Positions 1-5,714 of a stretch of 5,714 bases of DNA are shown here, in pieces. Location of the stretch: positions 1 through 5,714 of the forward strand of contig NZ_LAJY01000502.1 of assembly GCF_000963705.1 (NCBI RefSeq), read 5' to 3'. The DNA is from Elstera litoralis. Its GTDB lineage: Bacteria > Pseudomonadota > Alphaproteobacteria > Elsterales > Elsteraceae. Both the position numbers and the translations under genes were made by a program. Numbering within the stretch: the stretch's first letter is position 1; every line of letters starts with the position of its first letter. Below the pieces are notes generated by a model that worked only from the letters and a program-made list of their open reading frames with translations, was not told the origin of the DNA and did no database searches.

Positions 1-401
1 CACCCGCTCGCCCGCGCGCAACAGCAGGCTCGCGAGCGCCAGGGTCAGAACCTCCGCCCGGTCCCGCTTCGACGGCAACGCCGCCCCCGAGTGATAGCGC
101 ATCGAGGGCGAGGCGTCGCGCCACAGCCACAGGCTTTGCGCCGCCTCCCACTCCTGATCGCGGATAAACAGCGCGTCGGATTTCCCCGACTGCCGCCAAT
201 CGATCCGGCTGATGGAATCGCCGGTCGCATAGGGGCGGAACTGCCAAAAACTATCGCCCGTGCCGACGCGGCGGCGACCATGCACCCCCGGCGCGACTGT
301 GGCGGCCACACGCAGGGCCGCCACCAACAACGGCGGCAACCCCCGCGCGGCGTCGAGCGCGGCCTGTTGGCGGGTAAGACTGAGGCTGCGCCGGTCGCCA
401 T
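1..401 (-). CDS. DUF58 domain protein, N-terminal part, 5' end frameshifted, runs off left edge
   Basis: The frame ending at base 1 encodes the N-terminal half of a DUF58 protein. It shows LPPLLVAALRVAATVAPG (from base 339), then GVHGRRRVGTGDSFWQFRPY, then the family core GDSISRIDWRQSGKSDALF and a DASPSM stretch that opens the vWA-like fold. DUF58 proteins are usually encoded next to MoxR ATPases and are presumed partners or substrates of that chaperone; no reaction is known. The gene lies just after moxR on the same strand. The likely start is ATG at 401-399, eight bases after the moxR stop, with AGGGG at 411-407. That ATG is in a different frame from the DUF58 body, whose own frame has no ATG or GTG before base 324 (TTG at 339 is the first start-like codon). 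One missing base at about 376-398 would join them, giving roughly MATGAAS-SLTRQQAALDAARGL. The family call is strong; the start is inferred. About 125-130 residues of a protein usually near 300 are present. Confidence 0.85.
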
Positions 402-406
402 CCGTG

Positions 407-409
407 CCC

Positions 410-411
<2 letters not shown>
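407..411 (-). promoter_or_regulatory. Ribosome binding site supporting the ATG start of the DUF58 gene at 401
   Basis: Read on the minus strand, AGGGG overlaps the TAG stop of moxR and sits five bases before ATG 401-399. It argues that the DUF58 gene starts there, coupled to moxR, even though the downstream frame does not match without a one-base correction. Confidence 0.5.
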
Positions 412-1414
<1,003 letters not shown>

Positions 1415-1419
1415 GCTAA

Positions 1420-1427
1420 ACCTCCTT
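1420..1427 (-). promoter_or_regulatory. Consensus Shine-Dalgarno of the MoxR gene
   Basis: The minus strand reads AAGGAGGT, a full match to the 16S rRNA 3' end, ending five bases before the GTG start at 1414. It fixes this GTG as the start and predicts strong initiation despite the non-ATG codon. Confidence 0.85.
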
Positions 1428-1444
1428 CTTCATACCGACGCAGT

Positions 1445-1465
1445 CTTAAACGACCGGCCTTAAAC
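1445..1465. repeat. Direct repeat CTTAAAC-N7-CTTAAAC in the divergent intergenic region
   Basis: Two exact copies of the 7-mer CTTAAAC lie at 1445-1451 and 1459-1465, separated by seven bases (14-base period). The surrounding DNA is GC-rich, so two AT-rich heptamers side by side in the only intergenic gap stand out. They could be a tandem operator or part of a plus-strand promoter for the DUF1285 operon. The function is not shown. Confidence 0.5.
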
Positions 1466-1467
1466 CC

Positions 1468-1495
1468 AAGATGATGTGGGGATTAACCCCGTCAA
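1468..1495 (-). promoter_or_regulatory. Candidate sigma-70-type promoter for the MoxR-DUF58 unit
   Basis: On the minus strand TTGACG (1495-1490) closely fits the -35 consensus. It is followed after 16 bases by CATCTT (1473-1468), a weak three-of-six -10 element. Transcription would start near 1461, giving a leader of about 45 bases before GTG 1414. The spacer contains the GGGG-ATTAA-CCCC palindrome, which would be a natural operator position. The -35 is good and the -10 poor, so this remains a candidate. Confidence 0.3.
1478..1490. repeat. Short palindrome GGGG-ATTAA-CCCC
   Basis: Four G:C pairs flank a five-base AT centre at 1478-1490. It lies between the divergent genes and within the spacer of the candidate minus-strand promoter. 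It is too short, and lacks the T-run, to be a terminator; an operator half-site pair is possible. Confidence 0.4.
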
Positions 1496-1512
1496 GCGAC
1501 GCAATCCGTCCC

Positions 1513-1517
1513 GAGAG
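1513..1517 (+). promoter_or_regulatory. Ribosome binding site that selects ATG 1525 for the DUF1285 gene
   Basis: GAGAG at 1513-1517 lies seven bases before ATG 1525. In-frame ATGs further upstream (1471 and 1474) lack such a site and would add a tail unlike the family, so 1525 is preferred. Confidence 0.55.
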
Positions 1518-1524
1518 ATTCAGC

Positions 1525-2036
1525 ATGACCGAAAAGGCCCCGCCCCTCCAGCCCCAAACCGCATTCCCCGCCCTCGACCCGATCTGCGGCGATTTCAGCA
1601 TCGCCATTCGGCGCGACGGCACTTGGACCTATCAGGGCTCCCCCATCGGCGGATGCCCTTGGTGAAGCTCTTCGCTTCGGTTCTGCGCCGGGTGGGCGAC
1701 GAGTATTGGCTGGTGACGCCAGTGGAGCGCGGCCGGATTGAGGTTGAAGACGTGCCCTTCCTCGCCGTCGAGCTTTCGGCCCAAGGTGCGGGGGATGCCC
1801 AAGTTTTGAGTTTCCGCACCAATCTTGACGAAATCGTGACACTGGACGCCAATCATCCGCTTTGGGTGCAGCAGGGCGCTGACATAGAGGGGCCGCAACC
1901 CTATATCTTAGTGAAACCGGGGCTGGAGGCTCGCTTGGTTCGCAGTGTCTTTTATCATCTGGTCGATCTGGCCGTGATCGACGCGGCGGGCCGAACGGGG
2001 GTATGGAGCGCAGGCCGCTTCTTCCCCCTGGATTAA
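1525..2036 (+). CDS. DUF1285 domain protein, interrupted by a one-base frameshift at about 1650
   Basis: The gene encodes a DUF1285 protein of unknown function, about 170 residues when corrected, the normal family length. The first segment, from ATG 1525, reads MTEKAPPLQP then PICGDFSIAIRRDGTWTYQGSPIG, the characteristic N-terminal block, and then meets TGA at 1663-1665. The second segment continues in another frame from about 1650 with RMPLVKLFASVLRR, DEYWLVTPVERGRIEVEDVPF, LSFRTNLDEIVTLDANHPLWV, PYILVKPGLEARLVRSVFYHLVDLA and a GVWSAGRFFPLD end, ending at TAA 2034-2036. The family has an unbroken SPIGR-PLVKLF at the junction, so one C missing in GGC(C)GGATG restores SPIGRMPLVKLF exactly. No residue is lost, which favours a sequencing or assembly error over a dead gene. 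It is the first gene of the plus-strand operon; the NUDIX start follows its stop after one base. Confidence 0.9.
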
Positions 2037-2037
2037 A

Positions 2038-2688
2038 ATGAGGGTTGGGAGCGTAAACGTGCAGGACGTGGAACAGGCAATTTCGGAAGCCGAGATTCGG
2101 GCGCGGCTGCAAGCGCATCGGAGTTTAGGCGAGCACGGCGATCACGCCTTAAGCGGTCTGCCGCCCCTCGTGCTGCCCGATGCCCCGACCCCGCCGCGCC
2201 CAGCGGCGGTTCTGGTGCCGATCCTTACCCACGCCAGCGGCTCCACGGTTCTGTTGACCCGCCGCACCGACCATTTGCACGATCACGCTGGGCAGATCAG
2301 TTTCCCCGGCGGGCGCATTGAGGCCGATGACGAAAGCCCGGAGGCCGCCGCCCTGCGCGAGGCGCAAGAAGAAGTGGGGCTCGATCCCGCCGCCGTCGAT
2401 CTGCTCGGGCGGCTCGATCTCTACCGCACGGTCACGGGCTATGCCGTTACCCCCATCGTTGGACTAGTGTCGCCCACGGCGCGCTTCACGCCTGACCCAT
2501 TCGAGGTAGCGGATATTTTCGAAGTGCCGCTGGGGTTTATTCTCGATCCGCGCAATCACCAGAAGCATTTCCGCGACACCCCCTTCGGGCGGCGCTATTT
2601 CTACGTGCTGCCCTATCGGGACCGTTATATTTGGGGAGCAACTGCTGGAATGTTGGTGAACTTCAGCCGGGTATTGAGTGGCGCATGA
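2038..2688 (+). CDS. NUDIX hydrolase of the CoA pyrophosphatase (NudL/UPF0035) type
   Basis: This intact 216-residue protein has the CoA-diphosphatase signature LLTRRTDHLHDHAGQISFPGG at residues 72-92. It runs straight into the NUDIX helix SPEAAALREAQEEVGL, with the metal-binding R107-E108 and E111-E112. Near the end is the family's IWGATAGML (198-206). Known relatives cleave coenzyme A or its derivatives to 4'-phosphopantetheine and 3',5'-ADP with Mg or Mn; the substrate here is inferred from family. The protein should be cytosolic. The start is uncertain: ATG 2038 lies one base after the DUF1285 stop with only a weak GGA upstream, whereas in-frame GTG 2059 has GGGAG seven bases upstream and gives a 209-residue protein starting at the predicted helix VQDVEQAISEAEIR. 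The stop TGA overlaps the next gene's start as ATGA. Confidence 0.93.
   Translation: MRVGSVNVQDVEQAISEAEIRARLQAHRSLGEHGDHALSGLPPLVLPDAPTPPRPAAVLVPILTHASGSTVLLTRRTDHLHDHAGQISFPGGRIEADDESPEAAALREAQEEVGLDPAAVDLLGRLDLYRTVTGYAVTPIVGLVSPTARFTPDPFEVADIFEVPLGFILDPRNHQKHFRDTPFGRRYFYVLPYRDRYIWGATAGMLVNFSRVLSGA
2047..2051 (+). promoter_or_regulatory. Ribosome binding site favouring GTG 2059 as the NUDIX start
   Basis: GGGAG at 2047-2051 is seven bases before GTG 2059-2061, which is in frame with ATG 2038. It is better than anything before ATG 2038, so the true protein may be seven residues shorter. Confidence 0.45.
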
Positions 2689-2960
2689 TCCGTCTTCTCC
2701 TCACCTTCGTCGTGCCGCTGCTGCTGCCCTTTATCGTCTATGCCGTCTGGGGCTGGTTGCGGCGGCGGCAAGCGGTTGCGCGCGGCGAGCCGATGCCCGA
2801 CCTTAAAGGCCCGCCGGTCGTGTGGCTCGGTATCGTGGGGATCGGGCTGGTTATTCTCGTGCTCGGCGGGCTGAGCTTGCAGCGCGGGCAAGGCACGCTG
2901 GGAAGCTATGCCCCGCCCCATGTGGAAAATGGCCGCATCGTGCCCGGTACAATGAAGTAA
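2685..2960 (+). CDS. Small two-helix membrane protein, DUF6111-like
   Basis: This 91-residue protein starts at ATG 2685, which overlaps the NUDIX stop as ATGA. Residues 1-24 (MIRLLLTFVVPLLLPFIVYAV and on) form a first hydrophobic helix, followed by a basic WLRRRQ stretch that should stay cytoplasmic. A short polar loop (ARGEPMPDLKGPP) precedes a second helix, VVWLGIVGIGLVILVLGGLS, at about 45-64. The C-terminal tail contains YAPPHVENGRIVPG, the conserved end of this alphaproteobacterial family. Function is unknown; the constant position between the NUDIX and CCA genes is the main clue. The topology is inferred to be an inner-membrane hairpin with both ends on the same side. The stop TAA overlaps the CCA start as TAATG. 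The family assignment is from pattern memory and position; the membrane nature is directly visible. Confidence 0.85.
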   Translation: MIRLLLTFVVPLLLPFIVYAVWGWLRRRQAVARGEPMPDLKGPPVVWLGIVGIGLVILVLGGLSLQRGQGTLGSYAPPHVENGRIVPGTMK

Positions 2961-4147
2961 TGGGGGCCGCGCCGGGTCTTCTCCTTCCCCCCGCCGACTG
3001 GTGGCAGGGGGCGAAGACGCAAGCCGTTCTAAGGGCATTGCAAGGCGAGGCCCGCTTTGTCGGCGGGGCGGTGCGCGATGCACTGCTGGGCCTGCCGGTG
3101 CACGATATCGATCTTGCAACGCCGCTGCCGCCCGAAACAGTGATGGCGCGGGCCAGGGCGGCGGGGCTGAAAGCCATTCCCACAGGCCTTGAGCACGGCA
3201 CGATCACCCTGGTCAGCGGCGGCAAGCCCTTCGAAGTCACCACCTTGCGCCGGGATGTCGCCACCGATGGGCGGCATGCAATCGTTGCGTTTACCGAACA
3301 ATGGCTTGACGACGCCGCCCGACGCGATTTTACCCTGAATGCGCTTTATGCCGATGGCGCGGGCCGGGTCTATGACCCCGTCGGCGGCTTGCCCGATCTT
3401 CAGGCGGGCCATTTGCGCTTCATCGGCGATGCCCGCGCGCGGATTGCGGAAGATTACCTGCGCATCCTGCGCTATTTCCGCTTCCAAGCCCGCTATGGCC
3501 GCGTGCCGCCCGATCCGGGGCTTTTAGCGATTTTAGCCGAGTGTGCGCCGGGGTTGGACCGTCTTTCCGCCGAACGAATCTGGTCCGAACTAAAAAAACT
3601 GCTCGCCTGCACCGATCCGCGCGCCAGCCTGGAGGCGATGCAGCAAAGCGGCATTCTGCGCCGGATTCTGCCCGAAGCGCGCGCCGATGCCGGGCCGATC
3701 CTCGCCGCCCTGCCCGCCGCCCCCGGATGGGCGGCGCGGCTGTTGGCGCTGTTGCCCGAAGGCGCGGGGCTTCCCGGCTATGCCGGGCGCTTGCGCTGGA
3801 GCAAGGAAGAGCTTCACTTCCTTTCGATTGCGCAACAAATGGCCGAAACTGAGCTTTCATACCCCTATGGGTTGCTGCGCCGCTGGGGGCCGGAGCCACT
3901 GAAAACCGGGATTTTGGTGCGGGCGGCGCGCGGGAATCCCGACCGGCTGCCGTGGTTGCCGCTGCTGGAAATCCCCCTGCCCGCCTTCCCCATCGGCGGG
4001 GCCGATGTGCAGGCGCTGGGGGTTGCGCCGGGGCCGGTGATGGGCAAGCTTCTGAGCGAAGCCGAACGCTGGTGGGAAAGCGGCGGCTGCCGGGCCAACC
4101 GCGCCGAAACCCTCGCCTATCTCGCCGAAATCCTGCCGCCTGAGTGA
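2960..4147 (+). CDS. cca: CCA tRNA nucleotidyltransferase (class II)
   Basis: This intact 395-residue enzyme adds or repairs the 3'-terminal CCA of tRNAs from CTP and ATP. Class II motifs appear in order: RFVGGAVRDALLG with GGAVRD at residues 35-40; catalytic metal ligands D49 and D51 in DIDLAT; EHGTITL and FEVTTLR at 79-97; RRDFTLNALY at 121-130; EDYLRILRYFRFQARYG at 164-180, the nucleotide-base-recognising region; ERIWSELKKLL at 205-215. The helical tRNA-binding C-terminal part is less conserved. No HD phosphohydrolase domain is evident, as is usual in alphaproteobacteria. Bacterial poly(A) polymerases share the N-terminal fold, but the length, motifs and synteny with NUDIX and DUF6111-like genes support CCA addition. 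The start ATG 2960 shares its A with the preceding TAA stop and has only a poor GAAG ribosome site, so translation is probably coupled. The stop TGA at 4145-4147 overlaps the GNAT start. Confidence 0.95.
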   Translation: MGAAPGLLLPPADWWQGAKTQAVLRALQGEARFVGGAVRDALLGLPVHDIDLATPLPPETVMARARAAGLKAIPTGLEHGTITLVSGGKPFEVTTLRRDVATDGRHAIVAFTEQWLDDAARRDFTLNALYADGAGRVYDPVGGLPDLQAGHLRFIGDARARIAEDYLRILRYFRFQARYGRVPPDPGLLAILAECAPGLDRLSAERIWSELKKLLACTDPRASLEAMQQSGILRRILPEARADAGPILAALPAAPGWAARLLALLPEGAGLPGYAGRLRWSKEELHFLSIAQQMAETELSYPYGLLRRWGPEPLKTGILVRAARGNPDRLPWLPLLEIPLPAFPIGGADVQALGVAPGPVMGKLLSEAERWWESGGCRANRAETLAYLAEILPPE

Positions 4148-4660
4148 GCCCGACGATGACGCCTGCCCCCGCTTCCTGGCGCGCGATGCGCCCCGACGAT
4201 CTGCCCCAGGTGAACGCCATCGCCGATAGGGTGCATGAGGCCTATCCCGAAGACCCGATGGTCTGTACCGAGCGGCTTCGACTGTTTCCGCCAGGATCGC
4301 GCGTCGCCGAACGGGCGGGTGAATTGATCGGCTATGCCGTCGCCCATCCCTGGCACCTGCTGCCCCCGCCTTTGGATTCGCTTCTTGTTGCATTACCGGA
4401 ACAAAAATGACTGCCTGTATTTACACGATGTCGCCCTGCTGCCCGAAACGCGTGGCGCGCGCTTAGGTGAGGCGCTCGTCGGCTATTTGCAGGATTTGGC
4501 CGGGCAGATCGCAGCGCCTCGCCTCGCCCTCACTGCTGTTTATGAAACGCCGCGCTACTGGTCCCGCTTCGGCTTTACGCCCTATCGAACACCAGCGATT
4601 GCCGAAAAACTGGCGAGCTACGGCGCAACCGCGACTTTTATGGTGCGCGAAATCGCTTAA
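4144..4660 (+). CDS. GNAT family N-acetyltransferase, interrupted by a +1 frameshift at 4403-4407
   Basis: The corrected product is about 171 residues with a GNAT fold. The first segment begins with GTG 4144 (overlapping the CCA stop as GTGA; ATG 4156 is an alternative) and covers SWRAMRPDDLPQVNAIADRV, ERLRLFPPGSRV and ELIGYAVAHPWHLLPPPLDSLL before TGA 4408-4410. The second segment, one base on, has CLYLHDVALLPETRGARLGEALVGYL (beta4 and the acetyl-CoA-binding region), then ALTAVYETPRYWSRFGFTPY and a final TFMVREIA. Reading A4 instead of A5 at 4403-4407 gives LPEQNDCLYLHDV, the expected continuous sequence. The CoA-binding motif is RGARLG where families usually have RGxGxG/A, so one glycine is arginine. 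The acceptor substrate is unknown. It is the last gene of the operon; its TAA overlaps the stop of the convergent PBP gene. It may be intact with a read error, or a recent pseudogene. Confidence 0.87.
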
Positions 4661-5714
4661 TCCAGCATTAGCCACGCCCAGAGTTTCGCCGGAACGTCGC
4701 CGCCGGTGACGCGCGCCATCGGGCTATTGTCGTCATTACCAAGCCAAACCCCGGCGACGCGGCCCTGGGTGCTGTCCCACCCGACGAACCAGGCATCGCG
4801 ATAGTCGGAGGTTGTTCCGGATTTGCCCACCGCCCCCTCGCCAACGACCCCAGCGGCTTTACCGGTGCCGTGGGTGATAACGCCGCGCAGCATCGCCCGC
4901 ATGCTCTCGGCAATCGCGGGATCGATCACCGTATCGCCCAAAGGCGCACCCTGCCACAGCAACGCCCCCGCCCGGTCGCGGATGCTGAGAATACCATAGG
5001 GCCACGCGGCCTTGCCGCCATTGGCGAGCGCGGCATAGGCGCCGGTGAGGTCGAGCAAAGTCACCTCGCCCGCTCCCAAGGCCACGGCCAAATTAGCCGG
5101 GAGTTTTGCGCGAATGCCTAATCGGTGCGCAAGCGAAATGACTTTTTTAATACCAACATCCTGCGCCAGCCGCACGGTCGGTATATTCAGCGATTCGGCG
5201 AGGGCCTGCGACAAGCTCACCGAGCCGCGAAAGCGGCGGTCGTAATTCTCCGGTGTCCAGGAACCGATGCGTAAGGGCGAATCCTCGACGCGGCTCTCGG
5301 CGGTCCAGCCCGCTTCCATCGCCGCCAGAAACACGAAGGGTTTGAAGCTGGAGCCGGGCTGGCGCGGCGCGAGCGCGCGGTTGAACTGGGAGCGGCGGTA
5401 ATCGCGGCCGCCGACCAGCGCCCGAATCGCGCCATCGGGATCGAGAATCACCGCCGCGCCCTCGCCGATTTTCCGGTCGCTCCCCTCCTGGGCCAACATC
5501 GCCGCCAGCTTTTCCTCGGTTTGGCGCTGCAACGCCGGATCGAGCGTGGTTTGCACCACCAAATCGCGATCAATCGGCACGATATCGCCCAATTCCTCCA
5601 TCACCCAATCGGCGAAATGCCGTCCGGGGCGCGGGGGCGGCGATCTGGCCCAGCATCGGCGCGCCGCTGGCAATCGCGGCCGTCGCGGCGGCTTGGGAGA
5701 TGAAATCGGCGCGC
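4657..5714 (-). CDS. Class A penicillin-binding protein (PBP1A type), C-terminal transpeptidase part, with one frameshift at about 5626-5637
   Basis: The C-terminal part of a bifunctional peptidoglycan glycosyltransferase/transpeptidase is present; the glycosyltransferase half lies beyond the right edge. From the edge: RADFISQAAATAAIASGAP (linker), then after a frame change RPGRHFADWVMEEL, then VVQTTLDPALQ. The transpeptidase motifs follow: PGSSFKPF with nucleophile S (codon 5352-5350) and K (5343-5341); SLN at 5193-5185; KSGTTSDYRDAWFVGWD with KSG at 4824-4816, the allowed S variant of KTG. The end is GVWLGNDDNSPM and WAWLMLD. The protein is anchored by an N-terminal membrane helix in this family and acts in the periplasm, cross-linking peptidoglycan stems; it is the beta-lactam target. 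The extra base lies in plus-strand GGGG 5626-5629 or GGGGG 5633-5637; removing one gives IAAPAPGRHFADW or IAAPRPGRHFADW. All catalytic residues lie in the intact segment. Confidence 0.93.
   Translation of the reverse strand, partial: APISSPKPPRRPRLPAARRCWARSPPPRPGRHFADWVMEELGDIVPIDRDLVVQTTLDPALQRQTEEKLAAMLAQEGSDRKIGEGAAVILDPDGAIRALVGGRDYRRSQFNRALAPRQPGSSFKPFVFLAAMEAGWTAESRVEDSPLRIGSWTPENYDRRFRGSVSLSQALAESLNIPTVRLAQDVGIKKVISLAHRLGIRAKLPANLAVALGAGEVTLLDLTGAYAALANGGKAAWPYGILSIRDRAGALLWQGAPLGDTVIDPAIAESMRAMLRGVITHGTGKAAGVVGEGAVGKSGTTSDYRDAWFVGWDSTQGRVAGVWLGNDDNSPMARVTGGDVPAKLWAWLMLD

Noticed and set aside
1418..1435. Five-codon ORF (ATG AAG AAG GAG GTT TAG, minus strand) covering the MoxR Shine-Dalgarno
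   Set aside because: It is a chance product of the AAGGAGGT sequence. It has no ribosome site of its own and no regulatory codon run, so a leader peptide is not supported.
1446..1463. TTAA...TTAA resembling a CtrA-binding site
   Set aside because: The half-sites are 10 bases apart (1446-1449 and 1460-1463); the CtrA consensus requires seven. The exact heptamer direct repeat describes the sequence better.
2120..2230. Possible fusion or extra domain at the NUDIX N-terminus
   Set aside because: The N-terminal 60 residues match the normal helix-plus-linker region (ISEAEIRARL, PRPAAVLVP) of alphaproteobacterial CoA-pyrophosphatase-type NUDIX proteins.
3420..4393. Long minus-strand open frames opposite the CCA and GNAT genes
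   Set aside because: They are antisense shadows with biased Arg/Pro/Ala composition and no recognisable motif. The plus strand carries the conserved CCA enzyme.
4810..4824. KSGTT instead of KTGTT in the PBP transpeptidase
   Set aside because: Serine at this position is an accepted variant of the K(T/S)G motif, so it is not evidence of altered activity or beta-lactam resistance.

Overview
The window is compact, GC-rich chromosomal DNA. Gene content and order point to an alphaproteobacterium, most likely in the Rhodospirillales or a near relative. The pointers are the DUF1285 / CoA-pyrophosphatase NUDIX / DUF6111-like / CCA tRNA nucleotidyltransferase run, with a MoxR-DUF58 pair divergent from it, and the alphaproteobacterial style of the NUDIX motif (TDHLHDHAGQISFPGG). 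I do not name a genus. I see no mobile element, tRNA, rRNA, CRISPR array, prophage or toxin-type system.

Layout: (1) Bases 1-1414, minus strand: a MoxR AAA+ ATPase gene (410-1414) followed by a DUF58 gene that runs off the left edge. The pair is a standard chaperone/vWA-like module. (2) Bases 1415-1524: the only real intergenic region, a divergent promoter region with a perfect Shine-Dalgarno for MoxR, a candidate minus-strand promoter, a 7-bp direct repeat and a small palindrome. (3) Bases 1525-4660, plus strand: a five-gene run whose gaps or overlaps are +1, -4, -1 and -4 nt. It encodes DUF1285, a CoA-pyrophosphatase-type NUDIX hydrolase, a small two-helix membrane protein (DUF6111-like), CCA-adding enzyme and a GNAT acetyltransferase. 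It is almost certainly one translationally coupled operon. (4) Bases 4657-5714, minus strand: the C-terminal part of a class A penicillin-binding protein (transpeptidase domain), convergent with the operon. The two stop codons share the four bases TTAA, leaving no room for an intergenic terminator.

The most striking property is that four of the seven genes (DUF58, DUF1285, GNAT, PBP) each need a single-base frame correction to give the expected family protein. MoxR, NUDIX, the small membrane protein and CCA are clean. Two of the four breaks are extra bases in homopolymers (A5; G4/G5 on the plus strand) and one looks like a lost C in a GGC(C)GG context. Protein similarity to the expected family continues on both sides of each break. 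The simplest reading is indel error in the assembly rather than decay or programmed frameshifting. The frameshifted genes should be treated as probably intact in the organism until reads are checked.

Functionally the genes are housekeeping: tRNA 3'-end maturation, nucleotide-cofactor clean-up, cell-wall cross-linking and a MoxR/DUF58 module. I found no convincing evidence of a novel biological system. The most defensible items for a second look are the indel pattern, the regulatory architecture of bases 1415-1524, the stop-codon overlap, and an altered acetyl-CoA-binding motif in the GNAT protein.
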